Below are positions 11,588 through 21,509 of a DNA stretch of 64,000 nucleotides, in pieces. Every line of letters starts with the position of its first letter. Within the stretch, counting starts at the first letter, position 1. This DNA is from Dysidea avara (taxonomy: Eukaryota > Porifera > Demospongiae > Dictyoceratida > Dysideidae). Location of the stretch: assembly GCF_963678975.1 (NCBI RefSeq), contig NC_089273.1:10106614-10170613 (forward strand). The letters are read 5' to 3'. Position numbers and translations under genes: made by a program. The notes below the pieces were generated by a model. The model was not told where the DNA came from. It was given only the letters and a program-made list of their open reading frames with translations, and made no database searches.

Positions 11588-11655
11588 CAGGCTGATGGTG
11601 CAAGTTACCATCAGACCTTTGGTGTCACTTTTCACCATAAAGCATTAAATAAATA
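11588..11655 (+). other. LINE 3' stem-loop tail
   Basis: CAGGCTGATGGT...ACCATCAGACCTT forms a strong stem, a second weak stem (TGGTG...CACCA) follows, then TAAAGCATTAAATAAA. The layout matches, on the minus strand, the tail of the SINE-like repeat at 14780-14960. In CR1/L2-type LINEs such 3' structures recruit the reverse transcriptase. Confidence 0.65.
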
Positions 11656-11951
11656 TTGCTGAGCTTATTTGATTACGTCACTGTTAATACTTAGCTATTC
11701 GTTTATGCAATCTCTCTTTAGAAATCCATTTATTGAAAGTACTAACGAGTCCAGGCTGGGTCACGTTTGTTGCACACACCATGTTTTAATATACAAAAAC
11801 GAGTTCGGAAGCGTAGGCAATGATTATCACGTGAGAAATAATGAATTATGAAATTATTGCTCTATTCCTAAAAACCTATGCGGGTGGTGACGATAAACTG
11901 TGAATTAATTTGGCCTGGCCTAATACTTTTTTTGTCAAAATACGCCACAAA

Positions 11952-11960
11952 TAATTAAAT
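11952..11960. repeat. Left 9-bp TSD of the MULE
   Basis: TAATTAAAT immediately precedes GGAAGGCGTAAAGTACAGGG. The identical nonamer follows the right end at 23890-23898. Confidence 0.9.
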
Positions 11961-12540
11961 GGAAGGCGTAAAGTACAGGGTAAACTCCACAAGCTTCTTA
12001 TTATTTGGAATGATCACGTGCGTATTCCAGGGCTTATAGGGATGTGATATCGGGAGCGTAGTTGAAGCATAGAGTTTTGTGACTTCCTTTACAGGTGACA
12101 ATATGGTTTATTGTGCTGTTGTATAGACGTTTTAGTCGTATTTAACTGCTACGTGGGTTATAGTCTACGGTTTCCGTGACTTTTCGCCGGTTTGTACACA
12201 TGCTTTTACCTTTATGAAAGCCCATGCCAGGCAGTGGAAGGTGATAAAGTTGGAGAGGGGAGGGGTTAGCTCAAAATTATTTGAGAGTTGTAAGGAAGCT
12301 GAGGCTTGTTCATGGTTGCAGTGATTACAGAAGTGGCTGTAAGCATAGCTACTCAGCATGCTCCTTTGTCTTCAGCCCTGCATGCCAGACCCTAGGGTGT
12401 TATTACATTATATCTATAATCCCATGCTATTCACTATACATGCAGTTAAGTAGCTACAAGTCTTATTCCCTTTCTCTATAAGTAGGTGATTATGAAGATG
12501 TAGTGGTTTTGGGACACTGTATTAGTTGATTTACTAGAAA
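11961..12540. repeat. MULE left TIR including an exon relic
   Basis: Similarity to the right arm runs through AAGCTTCTTATTATTTGG, CAGGTGACAATATGG, CTGCTACGTGGGTTATA, CATGCCAGACCCTAGGGTG and TGCTATTCACTATACATGCA. It continues past the right arm's LINE insertion into AGATGTAGTGGTTTTGGGAC, which matches the coding exon at 22755. It therefore carries a decayed copy of that exon and ends at a run of about 27 G. An unrelated piece at about 12195-12370 interrupts the match. Confidence 0.8.
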
Positions 12541-12567
12541 TGGGGGGGGGGGGGGGGGGGGGGGGGG
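12541..12567 (+). repeat. Poly-G run
   Basis: About 27 consecutive G residues mark the point where similarity to the right MULE arm stops. Runs this long can form G-quadruplexes and are error-prone in assembly. Confidence 0.9.
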
Positions 12568-13000
12568 TACTGAATTGTTGAGGGACATGTAGGTGATATA
12601 GAGCCTCAGTTTGTGCAGAGTTGTCAAAGTAAGATGCTGCTGTTATCCACTGTCAACAGGAACTGTCTCAAAGGAAAAGTAATGTTGCAAAACTATACAG
12701 AAGTGTGTGCTTTGCTAATGCTGCCATGTTCCATTTAAAATGATAAGCAGAAAGTTTGTCATTTACATGCAGCTATCAGCCTATCTGTCCTTACACAGAA
12801 ATTCCCATCCAGAGTCACCTACATTTTGTACTATAAAATGACTCAGTCGATGAATGTGTGTGTGCGTGCATGCGTGCGTGCCCAGCTTACCCATGCGTGC
12901 CATGCATTGTAGCTATATACAAACACGGTATTTATCATGACACATCAATCATAACTGTATAATTATATTGATACTTTTGTTAGCAAGCTACATTGTATAC

Positions 13001-13529
13001 TTATAGTACTTCAACATGTTGGTACACTTTTCCTTGCAGCACAGGTCGTACCGTAGGCACTTCTTTACTTTTTAACTCTATTATCATGTCAAAATGAACA
13101 GAAGAGCTATGAGCCAATTGCATATGGGTAAAAATTTTTTCTGAATAATTTTCTTTGGTAGATGTTGCATAACATATCCAATGATAATCTATTTTGCTGG
13201 GTTTTTCTGTCAAAACATACAAATCAGTCCCATAAAAATCAGCAGCAGCTTGTAGTTCAACTTGAGTTGCCCAAGTGCCAGATTTGGCCATATGTTTCAA
13301 GTGACGAGCCATGGAATTATTGAACAAAAGGGTGCTGTACACATCTTGATTTGCAATGATATGAGAGCATAATTTTTTTCGTACATTCATATGATAATCT
13401 TCATCTCCATGTACATACACTGCTACACTTCTAAAAAAGCAGTTTCCATCTGGCAACACATTTTTTATCATCTTTCCTTCTGTTAGCAATTTTCTGGTAA
13501 TATTAGATATGTTTGCTGATGACAAACAT
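13001..13529 (-). CDS. MULE terminal exon: OTU-type cysteine protease domain
   Basis: An acceptor (CCACCCAG) precedes the frame, which then has no ATG, so it is read as an exon. Residues about 20-40 read LPDGNCFFRSVAVYVHG, the OTU Asp-Gly-Asn-Cys motif with the nucleophile Cys. Near residue 145 SSVHFDMII supplies the catalytic His before an aromatic residue. The spacing fits the OTU fold, which in cells removes ubiquitin. It ends VYQHVEVL-stop. The joint to the exon at 13651 does not resolve in phase, so there may be another small exon or a defect. Its role in transposition is unknown. Confidence 0.75.
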
Positions 13530-13650
13530 CTGGGTGGAATTGGATCGTCAGGAAAGTTTCAACATTAAAATTTTTGTGAACATCGAACCAGTATAAACAG
13601 CCTATAAATTTAGTAAATCAAAACAATGTTGAAACTTTATAGTAAAACAC

Positions 13651-13715
13651 CTTCATGATCTCATCTTTAAATAGTGAAAACTTCTCCTGCTTTGTTTCCA
13701 GGAATGCTTTATTCT
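13651..13715 (-). CDS. Short MULE exon between CXXC and OTU
   Basis: TCTGTAG precedes AGAATAAAGCATTCC, and ATGAAG/GTGTTT is a possible donor. Joined to the upstream exon in phase it reads KAFLETKQEKFSLFKDEIMK, a charged helix-like linker. Inferred from splice motifs only. Confidence 0.45.
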
Positions 13716-13767
13716 CTACAGAAAAATAATTTAAATACAGTATGCACATATAGACCTTACAACTTAC

Positions 13768-14016
13768 GAAGATTTTCTATTTTATTTTCAATAGATGCAA
13801 GTGCTTCAATAGCACGTGGTTTACTCTTTTGAATCACGTTCTGTTTTTCATCACTATTGTAAGGGCTTCTGGAGGTAATAAATTTACACCGTCTCTGAAC
13901 ACAACACTTTTTAAGACATTCTGGTCCCCCAAATTTCCTTTTGTCCAGGCAAAAACGGCACTTTCCACAATCAGCTGCTTTACAATTCTGACATTCACCA
14001 CACCGTTTTCTCTTTC
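13768..14016 (-). CDS. MULE exon: CXXC zinc finger
   Basis: The acceptor TTCACAG is followed by KRKRCGECQNCKAADCGKC, then RFCLDKRKFGGPECLKKCC and VQRRC. This matches the CXXC zinc finger of MLL, DNMT1 and TET-type proteins (CGxCxxC, DCGxCxxCxD, KFGG, KxxCxxRxC), which binds unmethylated CpG. A GTAAGT donor ends the exon after IENKIENLR. It lies downstream of the SWIM exon on the same strand, so it probably belongs to the transposase transcript. It may steer insertion toward CpG-rich chromatin, but that is inference. Confidence 0.8.
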
Positions 14017-14139
14017 CTGTGAATTTGTATATTGATACAATTATTATCAAAACAACAATAACAAAATCAATACAGGATAACCTGAGGTATTTTTTGGAAA
14101 TAAACAGGTGACCTTCATGTAATTCGTGCAAATCGGCTA

Positions 14140-14495
14140 TGCTATAGCAAAAATCTTAACTGTTATATTGATTGAAGTAGGGTACCAGTGAAATCCCTAC
14201 TTTGGTATTATGAACCAATGGTGGTTGCATGCCAATGTGGGACTGGCACTGAAGGACAAAACAACTGAGGAAGGCCAGCTATTTAAAGTGATGGACAATC
14301 TTCACAGTTATTTTTTGTGAATATCAAGCAGTCAACCGGAACATCAAATGTCATTGGTGTGAACAATTTAAGACATGATTGTACGATATACAAAAGGGAC
14401 CCTGGGGGTTTACACATTATCACAAAATGGCAACAGCCTCACAATACCTTCATAGCACCTCGGTGGTATTGGTGAGGTAAACCCAATAGTGTATA
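14140..14495. other. Intron-like, no gene
   Basis: It contains a fragment of a palindromic MITE near 14170 (AAGTAGGGTACCAGTGAAAT). Otherwise no features. Confidence 0.45.
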
Positions 14496-14746
14496 TGTGA
14501 CCGGGCCTGCGATAATAGGGCATGTGGGCACATGATTTTTGCCTACTTTTTCACAATTTCATCACACATAACTTTTTGTATCATTATGGTATGGAATTTC
14601 AATTTTCAACTCTTAGTGAGCATTTAATTGGCATCATGATGCAAGTTACAGAATGGAAATATACTTTTCCAGTACTGAGATATTACCTGTAGAGTGATGG
14701 GGTGTAGTTTGTGCCCACATGCCCTGTTTTCGCAGGCCCGGTCACA
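14496..14746. mobile_element. TGTGACCGGGCC MITE, copy 1
   Basis: TGTGACCGGGCCTGCG and its inverse bound a 251-bp element flanked by TA. The TIR extends through AGGGCATGTGGGCAC. A sister copy of the same length is at 53853-54104. Confidence 0.9.
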
Positions 14747-14779
14747 TATGTAGCTACAGATGCAATATAATTTTTAAAA

Positions 14780-14960
14780 ATTTATGTGTTAAGGCTTTAC
14801 GGCACAAGCGCTGAAGGTCTGTAGGACACCTGGTCCTACAGCCTGGTTACAGTTGGTACATAAAGTGTGTTTGAAAAGGTAGAGAAAGGAGAAAAAATCC
14901 ATCACTGGACCTGGGCAGCCTCGAACCTGCAGCCATCTGTAATAAGTTGTAAGCAGAAGG
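14780..14960 (-). repeat. SINE-like repeat with LINE-type 3' tail
   Basis: On the minus strand GCAGGTTCGAGGCTGCC resembles a tRNA B box (GGTTCGANNC). A body with a pyrimidine tract follows, then CAGGCTGTAGGAC...GTCCTACAGACCTT and TAAAGCCTTAA. The tail copies the layout of the LINE 3' tail at 11588-11655 with a different but still paired stem. The A box is weak, so the tRNA origin is tentative. Confidence 0.6.
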
Positions 14961-15676
14961 GGTGACTAAATTATAATTTTAATGTACTGTATATCAGACA
15001 ACCTCATTGTTTCACTATTTTTATGTCCTGATTGAATTCAAAATTTCCTAATTTTAATTTGCATTTACTTGTTTATTAACTTTTTTGGTATGACTGTGAT
15101 CCCATGCATCCTACATCAAAGAAAGAATGGCACTATAAACATGCCACAAAATTAATTTTGCATCTGAATGCATGCCCTAATATTCAATTAATGAGAAATG
15201 AAGTGGCCTTTATGCTTCTATATTATCCCTAGCATTACAAGTGAAGAACAATACGAGCAGCGCTTCTGCAGTCAATCCAGTTACTACAGAAAATATGGTT
15301 GAAAAATGTGGAGATAGTGTGCACAGCCTAACGGGAAGCCATAACATGCTACCATAACCTAAGTTAGTTAGTCAGTCAGTAGAATAGTCACTGAAGCCAC
15401 TACACCTTTTAAACAACTGAGACCATGTACATGCAAGGTTAAAAAATCTATATTAAAAGATAGAAGCTTTTAATTAGGGATTCTGTCACAAGAGGTGGTA
15501 ATGGAGGAAAATTTCAATACTAGTATGCCCTATTATAACTAACCAAATTTACTGCTCCCATTTGTTTCCTTCTTGACATTACAGATCATATCCGGATCAT
15601 TGTCAACATCAGTGCCTATAATACGTACATATGTAGACACGTACATAAAATGTGAAGATGTAACCCACAGGCTTAC
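14961..15676. other. MULE intron sequence
   Basis: Holds a family M-like fragment at about 15090-15220 (GATCCCATGCATCCTACATC). No coding evidence. Confidence 0.4.
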
Positions 15677-16807
15677 CTAAACTGTTCTTTTTTTTTTTCC
15701 TTTTGGTCTTCCTACTGATCTTAGGCTTGCCTTATTTAATGGGTCTTCTTTTACTTTAAGTTGCTTTAAGGGTAAAGGGCATGTAGAGACATTAGATTTT
15801 CTTTTCACACGCATTGTCCTATATTTCTTTGTCAGTTGATTAGCTCGTGAAATTAAGTGAATTCTTTGCTTGTATTCATTGCTTTCATCAGCCATTAGGC
15901 ACTTCATGACTGGGATTTGTTCTGAACTCAGATTAGTAGATGCAGTTTGCAACAGCTCAGTGTGAATGTGGTTTACCTTGTCATCAATTTCTTTCAATAC
16001 ACTGATATCGTCAATCATGAATACGGCAGCACTACACTTTGCTAAATTGTCTCTGATTTTTTTCTGCATGCTTAGTAGAGTTTTTCCAGATGGATGATAT
16101 GAGGGTATTGTACTATGAACTGCATCAGGATCAGCATGGTTGCCATCATAGTCAACTTCTTGGTTAATATTATGATCTCCTGTGTCAGTATGGTCGTCCA
16201 CTTTACCAGCACAGACAGTTACATCAATTACACTGTTTGGCTCAGACTGGTTGACCTTTAAAAAGGTTTCTTCTAATATCATATGAGGACTTTCTGTTAG
16301 GGATATTGGTAGATTTTTCCATGACCAGTCCGTGTGCTCAAAAATGCTAAAAATGTGTTTGCACGGGAGGTTTTGTTTAAGAAAATATGGACATGAACAA
16401 GTACCATCAGTGATGTTGACATCATACACTGAGTTCCCACTTGAAGATTTAACTTCGTATATGCCGTCTTTTGCATGTATCTCTGATATAGAGTCAGCTG
16501 GCACTTTTTTGGATCTCTCCATGTTGGCAATGCATGAAGTCTGTACATTAAAAGGACGATTCTTCAGAAACTCTGGGATATCTTTTCTTGGTACTCTGTG
16601 CAGGGATGATTGCTTGGCTGTAAGAACAGCATACTCTCTTTCTTGGTCAGGAAAAATGCAATGCAGCAAAATTTTAGTTAGTGAAAAAATTGATTTGTCA
16701 TGCCGTAAAGTCAAGTAATGGTTTTTAAGAACATTGTTAAATGATTCCACAAAATTATCAGTATTGATATTTGCATGGTACACCTGCCTATATACATGAC
16801 TCCACAG
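15677..16807 (-). CDS. MULE transposase exon: catalytic Glu region and SWIM zinc finger
   Basis: An acceptor (ATACTGTAG) opens LWSHVYRQVYHAN followed by INTDNFVESFNNVLK, the MULE motif NTDNxxES that holds the catalytic Glu. Further on SNVYDVNITDGTCSCPYFL and LPCKHIFSIFE make a SWIM zinc finger (CxC...CxH) at about residues 130-155. The C-terminus has a basic tail with VGRPKGKKKR, an AT-hook-like element, before a stop next to GTAAGC. Whether the transcript splices there into the CXXC exon or ends is not resolved. Confidence 0.85.
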   Translation of the reverse strand: MWSHVYRQVYHANINTDNFVESFNNVLKNHYLTLRHDKSIFSLTKILLHCIFPDQEREYAVLTAKQSSLHRVPRKDIPEFLKNRPFNVQTSCIANMERSKKVPADSISEIHAKDGIYEVKSSSGNSVYDVNITDGTCSCPYFLKQNLPCKHIFSIFEHTDWSWKNLPISLTESPHMILEETFLKVNQSEPNSVIDVTVCAGKVDDHTDTGDHNINQEVDYDGNHADPDAVHSTIPSYHPSGKTLLSMQKKIRDNLAKCSAAVFMIDDISVLKEIDDKVNHIHTELLQTASTNLSSEQIPVMKCLMADESNEYKQRIHLISRANQLTKKYRTMRVKRKSNVSTCPLPLKQLKVKEDPLNKASLRSVGRPKGKKKRTV

Positions 16808-16984
16808 CTACAGTATAAAATATAGCAATGATGGCACAAATCAAATAAAACAATTACAGTAGCTATAAACAAAACCCAACCAGTTTACATTTTTGTACTA
16901 TGAATATACTGGCCTGTTAAAGTTGTAGTAAAAAAAGGCAAGTAAAGCTGGACATAGCAACCTTAATTGCCAATTGTAAAAAGA
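16808..16984. other. MULE intron
   Basis: Short AT-rich intron sequence upstream (in gene sense) of the SWIM exon; no other features. Confidence 0.5.
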
Positions 16985-17319
16985 AATGATATTATACAGT
17001 ACGATAGTACTGACCACAGAAGATTGGGCGTGGCCCATGATAAGACATCACCCAAAAACCAGCCTCGCTTTTCCCTGATGACGATGAAGCAGGTTAGGTT
17101 AAAACTTAGCCTTCCAAAAACAAGCCTTTAGATTGACCCAAAACACTTTCAACAGTTGCTATGAAATTGTTTAAACAGAATTTTCTAGTGACTTGCTAAC
17201 TTATGTAGTAACTGACTGATGCCTTCAGACAAGCGCAACTCGATAGCAGTGCTTGATTTTTTCACTGTTTGACAATGCTTTAGTCGGACACATGCCTTTT
17301 GGTATATCGTAATTCGTAC

Positions 17320-18122
17320 TAGTGATGTGCGATATAGGATATTTTCCTATCACGATTATTGCACACAATTATCACGGTACGATATATATAATAGTTATAC
17401 GGACACAATGTGGAGTCTATGAAATTTATAAACCCGAAGGCCCGGGCTGTAGCGCACGAGCGAAGCGAGGGCGCTACTAAGGGCCTGAGGGTTTATAAAT
17501 TTCATAGACTCCACATTGTGCCCGTATAACTGCTTTAGACTCTATTTCACGTTACACTCAGATTACTTACCTCATCCACGGCTGTTTCTGCTGTAGGCTC
17601 GGCGAAAGCGACTGGTTTTCTTACGATAATACTAGCGCCATGGCAACTATGCATCCTCACGTGACTAAATAATCGCGCTCGTTAAATCACTGCACGTGAA
17701 TAACGCATAGCGATTGGACAAACCCGAATTTGAGCATATGTCATATTGTGCTTGGAGGCGTGGAGTATATTAGAAAACAAGGTGGAGTATATGAGATTTA
17801 TTACCCACCCAAAACAGCCTAAATAGAGTCTAAATCACAATATACAAACTCATCACTCAGCTTGTGTGCTTACACCGATGACACTTGCAGCACTAATCTA
17901 TTAGAAGTACAATACAACACGGTACATCACTTGCATACAACATTACAAGCTCTTATATCAAAAATATTACAGTGTACAATGACATCTTGGGTACATTTTT
18001 CTCTAATTATAACTAAAATCTATACTTCGGCTTATATCATGATATAAAGATTCTATATCATATCACGATATAAAAAAAATTATCACGATATTTCGATATA
18101 TGTCACATATCGCACATCACTA
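17320..18122. mobile_element. hAT element TAGTGATGTGCGATA with 8-bp TSD
   Basis: TAGTGATGTGCGATATAGGA and its inverse bound the element. Flanks ATTCGTAC (17312-17319) and ATTCATAC (18123-18130) differ at one base. The arms are rich in ATATCACGATA. A foldback block (17393-17835) fills the centre. No transposase remains. Confidence 0.8.
17393..17534. repeat. Long near-perfect hairpin
   Basis: GTTATACGGACACAATGTGG through ATTTATAAACCC is repeated inverted as GGGTTTATAAATTTCATAGA through CCGTATAAC, a stem of about 45 bp with two mismatches. The loop contains AGCGCACGAGCGAAGCGAGG, which can pair in part with GGCGCTA. It sits within the hAT element and is GC-richer than its surroundings. Confidence 0.8.
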
Positions 18123-18504
18123 ATTCATACAATGCATTCTTCATGGACTTACCAGTGTCCTCTTTTGTGTCTCATTCATCTTTGCTGATGGCAAAAGGTG
18201 TCAACTTGGCGGTAGCTAGTGCATGATACATGTAGCTTTCCTTCGCAATGAAAATTATCCATATATTTTTATAGTGGTTACTTTAATTGCAGTGGTGCTT
18301 TTTGAACAGTCCTTGATTCGTACAGTAATGCTGTGTAACAAACATAGCTGACAACGAAGCATAATGGATACTTCGTTTTTCAGATGAATACTTTGTTTTT
18401 CAGATGATAATTGATAGGGGCACTATTTTTTTATTTTGATGTGGTATGTGTGAGTTCACCAGTCATAATAAATTTATTTTACAAAAAAAAAGTTAACAAA
18501 CCAC

Positions 18505-18814
18505 TAGAGCTGGGCGATATCACAATTTCCTACAAGCGATATATCACCACCTGAAACATCATGATACTACTAAATATCACGATATCCATCCTTAAGTGGT
18601 ATAGCAAGAATATTTTCATAACAAGTACTTTTTTGGATATAACTTGGATGGCAATTCCATCTAAGAATTGAATAAATATGTGTAAATATGTAGAATTACA
18701 CTAAATACAGAAAACTACTAAAATATGATATGTTATGATGATATTACAATTTGAAGACGAAATCAGAGGTAAATATCCCAATATACGATAATATTGTGAT
18801 ATTGCCCAGCACTA
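18505..18814. mobile_element. hAT MITE TAGAGCTGGGCGATATC
   Basis: TAGAGCTGGGCGATATCAC and GTGATATTGCCCAGCACTA are inverted. The flanks CAAACCAC and CAAACAAG agree at 6 of 8 positions, as expected of an aged hAT TSD. Interior with ATATCACGATA repeats. Confidence 0.7.
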
Positions 18815-19502
18815 CAAACAAGCTGGCGGTACACAAAGAAATAGAATTTTCAACTAGAGTAAGGATCATAGCACATTGGAAAAAAAGTGCTTGGTCATTG
18901 GTTTTGCTAGTGACTTGGCCTAGCTAACCTAGCAGAAGAAAGCTGTTAGGATAAAGGAGGAAACTGGCTGCTCCTAGTCCGGGGATACAATATACCACTT
19001 AAAGCACTGCCTATGCTTGTGTGTACAAAAATATAGCACTCAGGATCTTGAGGCAAAAGCAGCACTCGGCTTCACCTCATGCTGTATTAGACTCTCAACA
19101 CACCCCCTTGTACTGTATTTTCCGTACACACGTCTGGTGGTACTTTAACTATAACATAAAGCATACTTTGTGGGCTATAAAGTACTTTTTGCCCTAAAGT
19201 GTACTTTTTGAAATATAAAGTAAATTTTCTTTGATCTCGCCCACCCAAAGATACTCTCCATGAACACGAATGCCGTTATAAGTTAAATTTGTTTTTTTGT
19301 ACCACATTCATGTGTTACCCAATGCATTCCGATGAAAAAAAAGACAATATGCAAACAAGTCAGATTATTTTCAACCAATCAGCAGGTCATATTAACTGAG
19401 CTCTGCCCAAATATAAATATACTGGTAAACATTTAAAAGTCTTTCATTATCTACTGGTAACAGTAATTATCTGCCTATTAAAGAGTGATAATAAATACTT
19501 AC
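18815..19502. other. MULE intron sequence
   Basis: A truncated CTAGAGTAAGGATC MITE end lies at about 18851. No other recognisable feature. Confidence 0.45.
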
Positions 19503-19609
19503 AGGTTTGCAGTTCAGCCACTGGTTTATCAAGTATTCTTGTAATGGCAAGTTTTCTTTGTACCAGCTAGATGTTTGAATCTGTGTTAACATCTCTTCAA
19601 ATTTCTCAT
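19503..19609 (-). CDS. MULE transposase exon, linker before the catalytic Glu
   Basis: Acceptor CACACAG and donor CCT/GTAAGTAT bound DEKFEEMLTQIQTSSWYKEN then LPLQEYLINQWLNCKP. It joins in phase to LWSHVYRQVY of the SWIM exon, giving the W...QW...W...YR pattern seen before the NTDN motif of MULE transposases. Confidence 0.7.
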
Positions 19610-19663
19610 CTGTGTGACAATAAAGCTTATAACACAGTATGCTGCATAAAATTTATCACTAAC

Positions 19664-19825
19664 TTGAAATAGCATATAACAAGGTTCTAAATGATGATTT
19701 AACTGTTGCCTTATATTCAAACTTCACACCATTTGATGATTTGTTTATCCATCTTTCCACTGCCTGCAAACTATGGAAGTCACACACCAATCTAAAACAC
19801 TTTGGATGTACCACACCAATAGCAC
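19664..19825 (-). CDS. MULE transposase exon, C-H motif
   Basis: Acceptor TCTATAG and donor CAA/GTTAGT bound AIGVVHPKCFRLVCDFHSLQ, AVERWINKSS and FRTLLYAIS. The C-x2-H (CDFH) after a hydrophobic A-I-G-V-V stretch is the conserved block following the second Asp of MULE DDE domains. Confidence 0.8.
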
Positions 19826-19877
19826 CTATAGAACAGTTCCAACTCAAAGACAATTAGCCATGTTAGTGAAATCATAC

Positions 19878-20242
19878 CTAATTCTTGTGAGCTCTTATCA
19901 GTCATGAAGAATTTTGGACTCCACCGTGGGTTCCATTGCTTAATAATCTTAAGCCCTTCAGCAATAAGCTCCTCTGTTTCATATTGGGGAATAATAGTGC
20001 CAACAACTCTACCTATTCCAATTGATGTCTTGACAACAAGGAAGTAACAAGGAAATCCATATCTCAGAGTTTTATAAACTCCATCCATGCAAGTAATTAC
20101 GTTACCATAACATTCTAACCATTCTTTCTGCTTCTTAGTTTGGTAAACAAGTAAAAATGAGTCTTCCTTGCTAAGATCAATATCTTCAGCTGTCTTCAAA
20201 GTGCTAACACTTTCATTTATTTCAGAAAGTAGGTTTTGATTC
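19878..20242 (-). CDS. MULE transposase exon, first two catalytic Asp
   Basis: Acceptor CACTATTAG and donor GAATTAG/GTATGA bound the frame. VITCMDGVYKTLRYGFPCY carries the first Asp, IPQYETEELIAEGLKII a helix, and WSPKFFMTDKSSQEL the second Asp. With NTDNFVES on the SWIM exon this completes the DDE triad. The core cuts and rejoins DNA at the TIRs in the nucleus. Confidence 0.85.
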
Positions 20243-20259
20243 CTAATAGTGAACATGCA

Positions 20260-21509
20260 TTAGTGAAGTATTACATTTTAGAGTACAAAACAATAAATTA
20301 TGTCATGATAGTGATCATACAGTATCATTACAGTAAGTTATACCCCTTACACATAAACCAACAGTACATGCAGTAAAGCGTCCAGCTGAAGTAAGATAAA
20401 ATGCATACAGAGTACAGCTTAACTGTAGGTTTTATTCTATAGAACACACACACAATGGCTGCATTTAGCACAAATGCTGCACAACAAATTCCATATATAC
20501 ATGTTTTTCAGAAACGATTTTAAGAAAACCAGGCACGCATCCCAGCCAGCTACAGGCCATGATGCCAAATGTGGGCCTGTGGGTATTTTATAGGGTTATA
20601 CGTAGGCACACTCCATTGGCCCAGTGTGAACACAAAAGTGGTCCACACTCCTCCTTTATTTTTCTCATACTAGTTCAGTTTTGTGGAATACACTTTAAAT
20701 GGTTGGCCAAGTGGTATGCTACTGGTGGAGCAGTAGATGTCTGGGTTAGGCCAGTTTGGCAGAGATCTATATAACTTTTGAATACTTATGAAAACCCTAG
20801 CGAACCCCATTATGAACCACTAGTGTGGTATTGCACAATGTGCTTTGCAATTTAGCAATGATACGTTTTACACATTTTAGAACAAATCATTGCTCACATG
20901 TAGTACCGGATATTACAAACAGTTGTAGTACAGTAAAGGTCTTTTGTAAGCACACACATTTCTGAAAAATTTATGTACATATGGGATAGCTTGTAGACTA
21001 GAAATACCACTTGCGTGTCAGCTTGAATGCAAACTTTAGACCATCAAGTGAGGATAAAACAAAGCAGACATAATACTGTACATATATAAGCAGGTTTATT
21101 TGAAAATATCTGATGGGAGAAACTTTTGCATGATAGCTGCTTGCTCAATACTCCAACAATAACATTTTGATAGAGTACTGACAGAACTACCAATACAAAA
21201 TTAATTTAGAGCTGTCAATACAAAATGTTTTCCTCCATAGCCACCAACTGCTATTCTGATTATACTGGTAAGAACACATGCACTGTTGATTCAGATAAAA
21301 TGTATTTTAATAATTTAAAGCATTGTTACTCACCAGCCTGGCAGCTACATGTATGGATTTTCACCACAGATGAGGCAATTCACCACTTTTAAGAGCACCT
21401 GGTGGCCAGGATAATCCTGGTATTATGAAATGCTTATAAAAGGTCATAAACTGCTATCAACCTGCTACGTTTATAATTATATACTGCATATATGCATGAT
21501 GTAACTTAC
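20260..21509. other. MULE intron with a short repeat
   Basis: A 100-bp block at 21322-21425 (ATTGTTACTCACCAGCCTGG, AAGAGCACCTGGTGGCC) has a copy at 52793-52895. Otherwise no recognisable content. Confidence 0.45.

Larger units (their letters stand above)
9440..11660 (+). mobile_element. 5'-truncated CR1/L2-like LINE
   Basis: It holds a reverse transcriptase frame with no apurinic endonuclease domain, so it lost its 5' part. The 3' untranslated tail at 11542-11655 holds a stem-loop (CTGATGGT...ACCATCAG) and ends near AAGCATTAAATAAATATTG. It sits inside the TA MITE and is split at 9851-10199 by a hAT-like MITE. Confidence 0.8.
9356..11922. mobile_element. TA-flanked MITE carrying a LINE insertion
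   Basis: AGGCCAGGCCAAGTTGATTG near 9357 is the inverse of AATTAATTTGGCCTGGCC ending 11920. CAGTTTATCGTC extends both arms and TA lies on each outer side. About 2.2 kb between the arms is a LINE, which itself contains a third element. The MITE is therefore the oldest of the nest. Confidence 0.75.
16985..18490 (+). repeat. Family M repeat, split by a hAT element
   Basis: ACCACAGAAGATTGGGCGTG, CTCGCTTTTCCCTGATGACG and CAACTTGGCGG-like blocks match the copies at 28412-28640 and 34842-35345 in order. The hAT element at 17320-18122 interrupts it. It lies in the large intron of the MULE gene. Confidence 0.7.

Noticed and set aside
14917-14935. tRNA gene on the minus strand
   Set aside because: Only the B-box-like arm is present; no cloverleaf or anticodon arm, so treated as SINE-like.
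21504-21509. Stop after ITYGEQ as the end of the MULE protein
   Set aside because: The stop overlaps a good GTAAGT donor, and transposase exons continue downstream.
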